A model generated the notes under the pieces. That model saw nothing but the letters and a program-made list of their open reading frames with translations, searched no databases and was not told the origin of the DNA. A stretch of 64,000 bases of DNA, taken from contig CM065690.1 in the NCBI GenBank assembly GCA_017654935.2, positions 32,197,483-32,261,482 of the forward strand, in the 5' to 3' direction. Below are positions 33,191 through 44,628 of this stretch, piece after piece; positions within the stretch are counted from its first letter, which is position 1, and each line of letters starts with the position of its first letter. The DNA comes from Phymorhynchus buccinoides (Eukaryota > Mollusca > Gastropoda > Neogastropoda > Raphitomidae). Both the position numbers and the translations under genes were made by a program.

Positions 33191-34257
33191 GCACGCACGG
33201 GCACGCGCTGTACATCTTTCTTTGTTTTCATTGTTCATAGTTCATTTTATGTGACTGTTGCAGCTGTGCTAGGGTGCTATTGTGGAGTGAGTTGTGGGAC
33301 CAGCTGCTGTTGCTTGTGTGCAACTACTGGGTGCAAACCTCCACCAGGGTGGACTTGGCTACTTGCTGTATTTTGGAAGGCGCGTTTATCGTGATAAGAA
33401 AACAATACCAAAGAAAACTTCCTGTAGGCCTGTTAGCACGATGACTTCGATAATTGTGATTAACACAAAATTTTAATGATCATGTTTTTACATTGTCTGC
33501 ATATTTTGATTAAAATATGTTAATACATTTAACAACATATTTTGTATATAGCAACAACAAAAAAGACTTTCCGTTGATAGACGTTTTGTGATCTATTTAG
33601 GTTTTTTTTAGTAATTGTTTCACTTTATATCTTTTCTATTCATCCTCATCTTCATTTCTCTTTTATATTCTGAATGGGATGTTTCAACTCCTCTTTGTAG
33701 AGATATGTTTTATTATATTTTAGTGTCTATGTTTTACGCATACCCAATTTTTTTTATTTTTGTGTGTGCTTCTAATGTATGTTTCATTATGGGTTTGAAT
33801 TTTATCTATCTATTTCCTGTAATTGTGTAAATCAGCCTGTGTATAGTTCTTGTGCTTGGCAGCCGCCATATATGGAAATTCATACGAAATAAGTTGACAC
33901 GGTATAAGCTTTCAGCTTTGTTGCCTTTATTTTTGCTTAGTTTATTTGTATAATGTTCGTTGTTGGTAAACAAAAATCATTTAAACCACAGAAAGCCAAC
34001 ATAGATTTAAACGATAGAAAAATGAATGAAGCCTCTGACTGCGTGTGCACAATCTACAAGAACTCTTTAAGGCTTAACGGAGCAACCATTGATTGGTGCG
34101 TTAACCCTCCATGCTATATAATCGAAACATTGTATTGCTTTCTGGGTGATGTTGCTAACAGACTGAGAGACAGACAAATTAACAGGCAGGGAAATCATCT
34201 CGCGGGGTTAGAGAGAACAAACAGTGATTTGTCCTGCCACACACACATATAGGTTAA
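33191..34257. other. AT-rich sequence, no gene recognised
   Basis: The 99-codon plus frame at 33953-34252 (KQKSFKPQKANIDLNDRKMN...) has fairly balanced composition but no domain I know and no visible partner exons. No polyadenylation signal is clearly tied to the receptor gene here. Confidence 0.5.
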
Positions 34258-34332
34258 GACGGGGTAAAATGCCCATGGGCGGGTAAGAAGCCCATGCCAA
34301 TTATCTCATCAAATGAAGCAAATGTCAGTCAT
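34258..34332 (+). mobile_element. Half copy of the hairpin MITE of 18379-18605
   Basis: AAGACGGGGTAAAATGCCC, ATGGGCGGGTAAGAAGCCC and CCAATTATCTCATCAAAT match the left arm of the hairpin element. The second arm is missing. Confidence 0.8.
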
Positions 34333-35286
34333 ATTTGCAAAATAGATCGATCCTTGTCTATACGGCCAGCTTTCACGGGGGTGCATCGCATGGGCATGGG
34401 TGGATATATGGCTTGCCCCCCATATATGGAAGCTGACGATAATTTGAATGTAAAAGATCGAACAAAGGCTTCTCGTGGGAGAAAAAGCTAAAGCCCATAG
34501 CATAGGACTACATTTCTCCCACTTGTTCTTTTCTTTCTTTCCTTTTTTTTTATTATAATGTTTCTGTGGGGGATGGGACCCATGTAATCCGTTTTTGATG
34601 TAGTACCCAAGTCCAAAAACATGGAATAATATAACACTATTGAGGCCTATGCAACAAAGAAAAGCAAGGGAAAGGAAACAGTTACCTAGCCATCTAAATG
34701 TCATAATATCACTTTGTAGCAAGTCTTTGTTTTGTGATGATTGGGTTTAAGAATAGGCAAATAAAAAAGATTTTAAAAAAAGAGCACAAACTTGCTAACA
34801 GTACTCGTACGAGGGCCTCTCATTATATTTTGCAATGTGAAGATTGTTATAATGTCACAAAAATGTAAATAGTGTCATGTGGTAGACCGTTATCACAATA
34901 GTTGTGTTGCACATTTTCATTATTTTCCGCCTTGTCATAGCCGTTGAGCAAAGCAAAATGTCCACCAAGGTGAACGTTGATCCCAAGCTGTGAACATCTC
35001 TTTAATGCCGATATGTTCTATCTATAAACGTGTACCTTTATGCTCAAGAACAGACAACCAAACAAAGATATCAGATGCTTATAAATTGTTTTTGAGACCT
35101 TGCACTGTCAGATATAAAAGTTTACAACGGGCTCAAGAATTTTCAGTTAAGCAGAAGAACGTTAGAAGAAAGTGACCGTTACAATCATCAAGTGACTGTT
35201 GTGAAAAACCTCTTGTAGGAAATGATCTCTGGATAAGTGCTGATGAGATGGAAAACATAATGAGCATTTTATCTGGAAGCCTTGAT
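34333..35286. other. Unassigned sequence up to the scaffold gap
   Basis: Short open stretches such as VVKNLLVGNDLWISADEMEN near 35195-35255 look protein-like but are short and lead into the gap. A (CCATATATGG) palindrome is present at 34420-34430 and a related one at 33866-33876. Confidence 0.45.
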
Positions 35287-35786
35287 NNNNNNNNNNNNNN
35301 NNNNNNNNNNNNNNNNNNNNNNNNNNNNNNNNNNNNNNNNNNNNNNNNNNNNNNNNNNNNNNNNNNNNNNNNNNNNNNNNNNNNNNNNNNNNNNNNNNNN
35401 NNNNNNNNNNNNNNNNNNNNNNNNNNNNNNNNNNNNNNNNNNNNNNNNNNNNNNNNNNNNNNNNNNNNNNNNNNNNNNNNNNNNNNNNNNNNNNNNNNNN
35501 NNNNNNNNNNNNNNNNNNNNNNNNNNNNNNNNNNNNNNNNNNNNNNNNNNNNNNNNNNNNNNNNNNNNNNNNNNNNNNNNNNNNNNNNNNNNNNNNNNNN
35601 NNNNNNNNNNNNNNNNNNNNNNNNNNNNNNNNNNNNNNNNNNNNNNNNNNNNNNNNNNNNNNNNNNNNNNNNNNNNNNNNNNNNNNNNNNNNNNNNNNNN
35701 NNNNNNNNNNNNNNNNNNNNNNNNNNNNNNNNNNNNNNNNNNNNNNNNNNNNNNNNNNNNNNNNNNNNNNNNNNNNNNNNNNNNNN
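35287..35786. other. Scaffold gap of exactly 500 N
   Basis: A round 500-base run of N is a conventional scaffolding gap, so order and distance across it are inferred by the assembler, not sequenced. Open frames drawn through it are meaningless. Confidence 0.99.
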
Positions 35787-36649
35787 ATTTCAGCTCCAAT
35801 TTTTGTTGTGTTTTTTTTTGTTTGTTTTTTTCGCCCGACACTTCACGAGCCTCTCTTGTTTTTCCCGTCACTATCTTTTTTTTCTTATTTTCTGTTTTTG
35901 TTTTTCTTTTTTAAAAGGTGATCTTTTGTGTATCTGTTGAAAAAAAACAAAAACCCCTAAACCACAAACAAGCGCTCACCCTCTCCTCATCACCACACTG
36001 AAACTTTGTCCCAATAACACACCTATTCCCGTACCCGAAAAAAAGGCAAGAAGTTTGTTTTCTATGAGTATATTCAGTTGAGAATGTTTAGTGTGGCGCG
36101 TCTGCGCAAAACAAAGTTTAACCTTTGCAAACTTATGGCAATGTAGGGTGACGAAAATAGCAGCCAAATCAAATTGATGTATGGTTACTGTGCCACAGTT
36201 TAAGTGAAAGACTCGGGGGGGAAACACAGAGGAGAGAGAGACAGGGCGAGAGGGAGAGAGAGAGTAGAGATGAGGAGACGAGAGAGACAGACTGGAGAGC
36301 TTGGATGTGTGAAGGTCATCAGTGTTGTGCATCGGGCTACTGCACAAGTAGGCCAAATCATTGCAGGACCATGTCTTTTTTTTGTCAACTTGGATTCCTG
36401 AACAGGGAATATGAGAAACAGACAGACAGAGAAATAGATGGACCAGAGAGAGACTAAGAGAGAGAGAGATGGCCGAACAGACAAAACAGACAGACAGATG
36501 GACGACCATGGATGCTTGAAGACCACTGTAGGCATGGGTCACTGCCTAAACGTGGGGCACTGTAGCACTGAAGGATCTTTGATTTTGTATGTTTCCATGA
36601 ACAGAGAGATATAACGTGATGTGTGTGTGTGGCGTGTGTGGTTGCGTGT

Positions 36650-36660
<11 letters not shown>
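35787..36660. other. Intergenic, T-rich then GA-interspersed
   Basis: No gene recognised. Long T-runs occur at 35810-35920, and GA-rich and CAGACAGA words at 36220-36500. Confidence 0.5.
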
Positions 36661-36684
<24 letters not shown>

Positions 36685-36804
36685 TAGGAAGAGAGAGCGA
36701 GAGAGAGAGAGATATAGAGAGAGTGGGGGAGAGAGAGAGAGGGAGAGAGGAGAAGAGAGAGAGAGAGAGGAGAAGAAAGAGAGAGAGAGAGAGACAGAGA
36801 CATG

Positions 36805-36839
<35 letters not shown>

Positions 36840-37200
36840 CAGAGACGAGAGAGCGAGAGAGACAGAGAGAGCGAGAGAGACAGAGACAGACAGATTAAAT
36901 CAAAGAAACATCAAAGAAATCTATACACACTTAACTGCATACAGGCAAACTCAACAGCAACAATACACAGACAAAAAGAAAGAGACAAGTCGCACAAAGA
37001 GTATGAAAGACAGAGTGTGTTTGAACTGGAAGGTGCTGTTGAAAGGAAGATAAAAAGACATGCACTTAAAAAGGATTCACACATTCACACACACATGCAC
37101 GTGCATGCACACACCGACATATACGCATGCACACATGCTCACAGACACATGCATGAATGCATGCAAGCACACACACTAAAAGTAAAACACACACAGTAAA
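36661..37200. repeat. GA-rich microsatellite cluster and CA-rich tract
   Basis: Impure (GA)n from 36668 to 36895 with CAGAGA interruptions, then unique sequence, then CA/CATGCA words at 37078-37195. More CA units lie at 37330-37370 and 37440-37470. Confidence 0.85.
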
Positions 37201-37497
37201 AAATACAATAAAATAGTAATAAGTAAATAAAGACCACATATAGGATAGGCACAGAAATAGAATTCCTTATTGATATTCACACTTAAAACGCATAAACACA
37301 TATATAAAAATGTTAATTTGCAACACATTATCACACACACGCTCACACACACACACACAACACACACACACCATTATTGCCAATCAAAACACTAACACAT
37401 AAACACACATACTAATTTGCAACAAATTCCCCCCCTCTCTCTCTCTCTCACACACACACAGGACACACACGTACACAGTGTATCACAAACGCAAAAC

Positions 37498-38097
37498 ACA
37501 ACAAGTGCAACGCTGAGCCCGCTGCAAAGTCCCCCCCCCCCCCCCCCCCTCGCAGCATCTCCGAGCTACTCCGAAATCGGAATGTGTCGGTTGTACACAT
37601 ACATAAAAAACGCATCAAAACAGCACGTAACTAACTACATAAAAACGCATCAAAACAGCACCGTAACTGAATAGTTTTTTATGTATAGCCTTTGGGTTCG
37701 GACCCGTGATTTGAGCGCGCGCGATCATGCGCACACGAGCGCACAGAAAAATTCATGACAACTGTGTTATAGACCATTCATCAAGAAATTGTGAAAAAAA
37801 CTGCATTGAACTACATGCAAAACTCTCGCGAGATATTAGCGATTATGTGTTTCGGGGATTGAACCCCGTAACTGGCGCGACCTTGACCTTAATGTAAAAA
37901 CTAAATACATCAGTGAATAGCTTGCATCTTGGCAAACTAGTATACCAAACTTGATTATGATACACTGAATAATTTTTGAGAAAAACGGACGAATAGCCGG
38001 ACAGACGGAGGCACGCCGGACGGACACCGGATGGACACCGGATGGACGGACGGACCAGACAAAAACAATAGCTCCCCGAACCTTCGGCTCGGGGACT
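37498..38097. repeat. Dispersed repeat R2, copy 1
   Basis: About 600 bp shared in order and orientation with 42960-43497: GTGCAACGC-GAGC, CCGAGCTACTCCGAAATCGG, a doubled ACATAAAAACGCATCAAAAC, GGGTTCGGACCCGTGA, GCGATCATGCGCACACGA, TTAGCGATTATGTGTTTCGG, ACCCCGTAACTGGCGCGACC, GAGAAAAACGGACGAATAGCC and CCTTCGGCTC-GGGACTAA. Part of element D1 is embedded at its left. No coding. Confidence 0.9.
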
Positions 38098-38640
38098 AAA
38101 AACTCTATCACCACAACCATCCCCCCAAACTAACCAACCTTACTCTAATTCCAACCAACATGCAGCAGCATGTTGTACCCCAAAACAGGCTTACAACTCG
38201 TACTAGGCGTGAGAAACCTGCGCAAGCACCAAGCACCGCATAAGATAAACCACACTAGCATAACAAATTTCCCATTGATATTGTTAGCGCAGAGCAATGA
38301 CAACATCAGGAAGGTGACTGACTCAGATTCAAAGAAGTAGGCCACAGCGGTAGTGGCTCCCGCAAACACAGATAATCATAAGGAAAAGGAAAGCTTGGAT
38401 ACAGGAAGATAGGCAGCAATTATACAGTAAAGTAGTGTGTTTATATATAGCAGTGATAGCATAGACAAGGAAGTGATATATAACTGCTATATGACAGCTT
38501 GGTTGTTTGTAGTGATACTGTTAGAGGTAGCGGGTAAACCTACAGATACAATGGTGCGCACATAAACATGTATTCATGACACTGGTATGATTGATGGACT
38601 TATTACTTTTTACAAACGGATGTGCACACATCAAAGTATA
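38098..38640. other. Unassigned AT-rich sequence
   Basis: A 74-codon minus frame (38369-38145) is open but not recognised; no flanking splice pattern supports it. Confidence 0.4.
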
Positions 38641-38710
38641 CACATACACACACAACACACACACACCCACACCACATACACACACCACACACATACACAC
38701 ATACAGAGAA

Positions 38711-38791
<81 letters not shown>

Positions 38792-39040
38792 GAGAGACAG
38801 AGAGACAGAGAGAAGAGACAGAGAGCGAGAGCGAGAGAGACAGACAGACAGAAACAGACAGAGAGAGAGAGAGAAACGAATAAACAAAAAAAAACATAGC
38901 ACAGAAAAGAAAAGAAAAAATCAACAGAGAAAAATAAAAGCCAATAATTAGAGTGAGAGGCCAAGAGAGACAGAGTAGTAGAGAGAGAAACATAAAGAGA
39001 GGGAAACACACAGGGAACATCACCAATGTGAAAAGAAACT
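38641..39040. repeat. (CA)n and (GA)n microsatellites
   Basis: CA-rich at 38641-38705, GA-rich at 38710-38875 with C interruptions, A-rich to 38940, sparse GA to 39010. Confidence 0.9.
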
Positions 39041-39227
39041 CTACAGAGAGCCGGACAAACAGACAGGCGGACACCAAAAATATAATATCAACAACAAAAT
39101 CGCTGGCAAGTATTAAATCCCAAACGGCTAACCCAAAACAACCTTCAAGACATGAAACCCACACCAACAATCTAAATAACAGCGCATCAAAGCACCATAC
39201 AGAAGAAAAAATCAGTCTTTTTACCTT

Positions 39228-39880
39228 CATAGTCTGTGTAATTTATGTAGGCCTGTATCAAATCGGAGATCACACACAGACACACATTTGACTGAACCCC
39301 CAAAAAAGTGTTGATTGCGGCCACACACAGCAAAAAAAACTTGTAAACACAAAAATCTCAGTATCTGTTTACCTTCATAGTCTGTGTAATTTATGTAGGC
39401 CTGTATCAAATCGGAGATCACACACAGACACACACTCGACTCAGACCGCAGCAAAGTCAAAAGTGTGTAACAAAATAAAGTGTTGATTGTGGTCATGCAC
39501 AGCAAAAAAAGTTAACACACAAAAATCCCAGTGTCTCTATACCTTCATAGCCTTTGTAACTTATGTAGGCCTGTATCAAATCGGAGATCACACACAGACA
39601 CACACTCGACTGACCGCAGAAAAGTCAAAAGTGTGTAACAAAATAAAGTATTGATTGTGGTCATGCACAGCAAAAAAGTTGTAAACACAAAACTCCCAGT
39701 GCCTCTTTTTCTTCATACAATCGTAGTCTTCATAATTCATGTACGGTAGGCCCAAACTGGAGATCACACACAAACACACACACTTGACTGACTGCAGCAA
39801 AGTCAAGAGTGTGTAACAAAATAATCAAAGCGTGGATTGTGGCCTCGCACAGCAAATAAGAGGTTGTAAACACAAATGAC
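39228..39880 (-). repeat. Four-copy tandem repeat of 150-180 bp with splice-donor-like edge
   Basis: The word AGGCCTGTATCAAATCGGAG sits at 39250, 39398 and 39568, with a diverged fourth copy near 39750. On the minus strand each unit reads ATCTCCGATTTGATACAGG, then TATGAAG|GTAAAA, GTAAAC or GTATAG in three units. CGGTCAG or AGTCAG precedes it. This looks like an exon with a donor, amplified as in the other arrays, and it lies where later CNK exons could be, but the peptide (DLIQAYINYTDYEG) is not one I can place. Confidence 0.6.
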
Positions 39881-40069
39881 AGGTATACAGTAAGTTCCTC
39901 ACAGAGAGCGCTAGTAAAAGGTAGAATCTAACCTAGTTCAGTAGCGTTGTCAGACAGACACTACACGGTCTTTACTGAGGATTACACAACATGTGAAGCG
40001 AGACTAACACAAAATGTGGTATAGGCCTAACTACCAGCAGCCTAATGAAGGGAGTGATTTACTCACACA

Positions 40070-40360
40070 AACAGAGTCACACGGACACAGAGTCACACAC
40101 ACAAAGTTACACACACACACAAACACACAAAAACCCACAGTCACATACACACACACACAAACACATACATGCCCAGAACATTCACACACACATATACACA
40201 CACACATATATATATATGGGGGGGTGATGGGTGACCATAACATCCCCACACCACACACACACACACACACACCACACACATGCCCCATAACATCCACATA
40301 CACACACTCTCTCAAACTCTCTCTCTCTCTCTCCTCTCACACACACACACACACACATCA
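40070..40360. repeat. CA-rich microsatellite cluster
   Basis: ACACAC/CACA units with a TATATATATA stretch and a G-run at 40206-40226, then CT and CA units to 40360. Confidence 0.9.
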
Positions 40361-40639
40361 ACAAGCTGAATCCCTTGTGTTGACTCAGAGGCCAAATAAA
40401 AAAAGAAGAGAAAAAAGAAAAAAGAAAAGACAGCTTTGCTTTGTGTCGCTGGGACTTCCTTGCTGAGGCTTATGTCAGTGACCCTGACTCACTGAGTGCC
40501 ATGTCTCTGGTGTGTGTAGTGTTTAGGTTAGGGTAGGTTAGGTACATAATAGTCACAGCGGCGTCTCTGTGAAATTGGTTGCTCCCACCTGGAAGTGTGT
40601 CGCAGCCAGAGGCGGCGCCACCCAAATGTGTTTTTTAAA

Positions 40640-40778
40640 ATTGTTTTTTTGCATGCGATTTTTGTGTGACTGATGAGGAAGGAAGGGAGTGCGAGGGGGA
40701 TAAATTTGGACCAACATGACAACTTTTTTGTTCGGTTGCCACTGGGTTTAACGTGCTGCTAAGTTGCATGAGCACATG

Positions 40779-40809
<31 letters not shown>

Positions 40810-40885
40810 CTAGTGCAAAGTGAGAGGAACAAATCCCCTGTAACCAGGTTCGAATTCGGGTTTACTTGTACACGAATTGTGAACA
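40640..40885 (+). mobile_element. SINE-like repeat with B-box-like word
   Basis: The sequence TTTAACGTGCTGCTAAG, GGGACCTCGGTTTATCGTCT, CATCCGAAAGACCTAG and CAGGTTCGAATTCGGG has the look of an old interspersed repeat; GGTTCGAATTC fits a pol III B box. Only one copy is in the window, so the call rests on appearance. Confidence 0.4.
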
Positions 40886-40918
40886 CGCACTACCACCTGT
40901 GACCACTCCTACACCACT

Positions 40919-41054
40919 TTGTGTGTGTGTGTGTCTGTGCGGTGTGCGTGCGTGCGTGTTGTGCGTGCGTGTGTGTGTGTGCGTGTGTGTGTGCATGTGT
41001 CTGTGTGTGTCTGTGATTATGTGTGTGTGCGTGTGTGTGTGTGTGTGTGGTAGT

Positions 41055-41093
<39 letters not shown>

Positions 41094-41640
41094 TAAGAGA
41101 AGAGTGCGCATAAATAATGCAGCCATGATGATGATGTGTGAATGTAACATAGGTTGCGTGTGTGTCTGTCTGTGTTGTGTGTGTGTGTTTGTATGTGAGA
41201 ATGAGAGAGCGGAGAGAGAGAGAGAGAGAGAGATTGAGGAGAGAGAGAGGGAGAGAGAGAGAGAGAGAGACACGAGACAGAGAGTGAGAGAGTGGTGTGT
41301 ATAAATAATGGCAGGCATGTGATGTTTATGTAACATACATGAGTGAGTGAGTGTGTGGTGTGTGTGTGTGTGTGTCGTGTGTGCTAGTGTGTGGTGCGTG
41401 TGCTGTGTGTCTTGCGTGTTGCGCGTTGTGTGCGCACGTGTGTGTGTGCAGTGTGCCGTGCGTGCGGTGTGTGCGTGAGTGCGTGCACATGCAGGTATGG
41501 TGGGTTGGTGTATGTGTGTATGTGTGTGTGCGTGCATGTGTGTGTGTGTGTGTGCATGCGTGCGTGTGTGTGTGGGTGTGCGTGTGTGTCTGTGCGTGTG
41601 TGTGGATGTGTGTGTCACAGTGCAGGTACCGTGGGTTTTG
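40919..41640. repeat. GT-rich and GA-rich microsatellite cluster
   Basis: Alternating GT/GC tracts at 40919-41085 and 41340-41620. A GA tract (41210-41285) sits between two copies of a TAAATAATG-ATGTAACAT segment (41111-41150 and 41301-41340), which suggests a local duplication of about 190 bp. Confidence 0.9.
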
Positions 41641-42149
41641 TGGCATGTATGTATACTTTATTCATGTAAAGACATACATGCCTGAATGAATGTGTAAATG
41701 GAGGAAGGGTTGGAGGATGGGTGAAAAGGTAGGGTGCGTGTGTACTAATGTCTATGTCTATGTGTGTACATCACTCTATCAGTGTATATCCGTGAGTCTG
41801 TGTGTGTAAGTGAGAGTGTGTCTATGTGTAAATTTGTGAAAGATATATGGAAATTGTGTATTAGCATGCATCTGCACACATGAATGTGCAAATAGATGTG
41901 TGTTTATGTGTTTGCATGCAAGTGTGTGCATGCATGTATGCGAGTGCCAGTCAATTTGGGTGTCTGTAGGTTTTTGCTGTGTTGCAGGCATGCATATATA
42001 TATATATATATAACATGTGTGTGATGGTGGGTTGTTTGTGTGTTTCACAAGTGAATGTTGTGCAGATGTTGTGTGGTGGAACTGTAAGAGAAGAAATACT
42101 AAAAAGCCAAATTTCAGTTTTATTTCTCTATTGTTTTATCTTAAAGGCA
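41641..42149. other. GT-interspersed sequence, no gene
   Basis: TGTGTGTAAGTGAGAG-like words, with a (TA)n stretch at 41996-42013. Nothing recognised. Confidence 0.5.
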
Positions 42150-42340
42150 TGGCCGGACTATAAAAGAGGGGAGGCGCTGAGCGCGCGTCGCATTTGAATC
42201 ACAGCTGGCGGAGAGAGACGGTTCGCCCTTCTTTGTTTGCCCTGTTGTGCGAGCCACCGTGAGGCAGAGCTTTTCTGGTGAGAAAGACCCGATCCCTGGG
42301 ATCGGTTGGGATCGGTTGTTTTCCCTTTAAGAAGGCATGG
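42150..42340 (+). promoter_or_regulatory. Core-promoter-like segment with TATA box
   Basis: ACTATAAAAGAGGGGAGGCG at 42158-42177 is a strong TATA match in an otherwise AT-rich area, followed by a GC-rich stretch and TTTTCTG|GTGAGAAAG (42270-42285), a donor-like word. No coding frame follows, so it may serve a noncoding transcript or be the edge of an unrecognised retroelement. The repeated GATCGGTTGGGATCGGTTG follows. Confidence 0.3.
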
Positions 42341-42959
42341 AACACATGAGAATACAGTTATACATACTCTCTCACTGGGTGGCATTTTAGGGTTACAGGA
42401 TCCGATTACTGGTGATTTGATATGAACAGTGGAATTGATAGTCCTATGGGCCAATGGAAAACGTAATTGCATATCAACCAAACAGCATTGGGAAGGATAG
42501 TTGATGATTTGAAAAACCACACACAACACGCTCGCGCGCACGCCCCCACGCACGGCACACTCACACACACACCCCACACACTACAACACACAACATATAA
42601 ATGAGAAACACAATCAATGACATAAACATTTTACAAATTGAAGATTCTTCAAACCAATCATACAAACACTAAGAGATGAATACTTCTCCCCAAAGCAAAC
42701 ACAAATAGTGGATTATTAAAAAAATTTAAATTAAGTGAGCAACAATCTCTATAATTGCACTACAGTGCACACAATAAGCAACAAAAAACACACCAAAACA
42801 CAGACACTCTCTTTTGGTAATGCACATACTCTCCCCAGGCCCAAACATAATAACAATACTACCATCACCATCACAAGAACATCAACAAAATACACACTCT
42901 CCTCCCCAGCAGCCAACAACAAGCAGCAACAACAGAAAAACAACAGCTAAAACAACAAC

Positions 42960-43497
42960 AACAACAACAAGTGCAACGCCGAGCGGGCTGCAAAGTCACC
43001 CCTCAGCAGCATCGCCGAGCTACTCCAAAATCGGAATATGTCGGCTGTACACATACATAAAAACGCATCAAAACAGCACGTAACTACATAAAAACGCATG
43101 AAAAACGAAGCAACGAAACCGAATAGTTTTATATATATATATAGCCTTAGGGTTCGGACCCGTGAATTGAGCAGTGCGCGATCATGCGCACACGAAAAAT
43201 TCATGACAACTGTGTTATAGACCATTCATCTAGAAATGTTGTGAAAAAAACTGCATTGAAATTAAGTGCAAAACTTCGCGAGATTATTAGCGATTATGTG
43301 TTTCGGGGTTGAACCCCGTAACTGGCGCGACCTTGACCTTAATGTAAAACTAAATAAATCAGTGGATAGCTTGCATTTTGGCAAACTAGTATACCAAATT
43401 TGATGATGATAGAGTGAATAGTTTTTGAGAAAAACGGACGAATAGCCGGCCGGCCGGACGGACAGAGGCACGCCGGATCCTTCGGCTCAGGGACTAA
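42960..43497. repeat. Dispersed repeat R2, copy 2
   Basis: It matches 37498-38097, with a shorter C-run and a shorter GGACGGACAC-type tail. It begins after a CAA/ACA-rich run at 42840-42970. Confidence 0.9.
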
Positions 43498-43499
43498 CA

Positions 43500-44626
43500 A
43501 CATGCACACTCACTTGGTAATGCAACAGATACAACCACCAAAAAACCCCAAGCAACAACTACAACAACTCATCACAACGATCAACAACAACAACAAACAC
43601 CATCCTCTCCTCACTATCACAACGACAAAATGCAAGCTCACTTAGTGATCAATCATAACACTCAACAACCGACACAAGCACAAATAAGGAACCATACTTT
43701 ATGAACTATAAGGCGACACTTTTTTCCCCAGACTGAGACCCCTGCACCTTACAATATGACGTAATAATATAGTGAGAAAATATAGTAACATAATCTGAAT
43801 TTTGTGTAAAACTTGGGGGAGGGCGTCTTCTTATACGATGCACTTTGTAGTCCGTAAAATATGATTAACAAAATTAAATACAGCTACATTAACAAACATA
43901 AGAAACAAACACAATGCACACTTGTTCTGGCAAAACCACAAGCAACAACAACAATAACAAACAACATAAACACTCATGTGATCAGCTGACATAACCACAA
44001 ACAACAATAACTACAACATCAAACAACAGCAAACACAGACACTCACATAGATCAACTGACACACCACAAACAACAACAGCTACAACAACAAAACGCCCAC
44101 TCACTTGGTGATGTACACACTCTCAACAACAATATCAAACAACAACAACAAAACGCCTACTCACTTGGTGATGTACACACTCTCAACAATATCAAACAAT
44201 CTGCGACTTGAACAAGCCGGGGTGTAGCTGCGAATTGGGATTCGGAATGAGCGGCGTGGGAGCAACGCCACTGTACAACCCAGAAGATGGGACAGCAAAA
44301 AAAACACCAAACAATATCAAACAACAACAAAGACACTCACATAGTCAGCTGACACACCCAACAAACAACAACAAAATGCCCACTCACTTAGTAATGTACA
44401 CACTCTCAACAATAATATCAAACAACAGCTACAACAACAAAACGCCCACTCACTAGGTGATGTACACACTCTCAACAACAATACCAAACAACAACACACA
44501 CTCACATAGTCAGCTGATACAACCACAAAACAACAACAACAACAACAACATCTACAACAACAAAAGGCCCACTCACTTGGTGACGTATACACTCTCAACA
44601 AAAATCAAACAACACAGACACTCACA
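43500..44626 (-). repeat. Array of the CNK exon 47026-47303 donor edge
   Basis: The genuine exon end reads on the minus strand GAGTGTGTATGTCACCAA|GTGAGTGAGCG. The same words (plus strand CACTCACTTGGTGATGTACA, CACTCTC) recur near 44100, 44160, 44383 (TTAGTAATG), 44449 (CTAGGTGATG) and 44572, with a decayed one at 43508. ACATAGTCAGCTGACAC and CAA-rich filler lie between. The array resumes at 46970 after the inserted DNA element and runs into the real exon. Confidence 0.85.
43690..43866. mobile_element. Short DNA element with ACTATAAGGCG-type ends
   Basis: Ends ATGAACTATAAGGCGACAC and GTAGTCCGTAAAATATG are inverted and related to the ends of 44629-46967 and 54065-54944. The interior (GACTGAGACCCCTGCACC, AATATAGTGAGAAAATATAG) matches parts of 54840-54910 inverted. 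Confidence 0.65.
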
Positions 44627-44628
44627 TA

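Noticed and set aside
35248..35940. Open frames across the N stretch
   Set aside because: Ns translate as unknown residues; the frames are artefacts of the 500-base scaffold gap.
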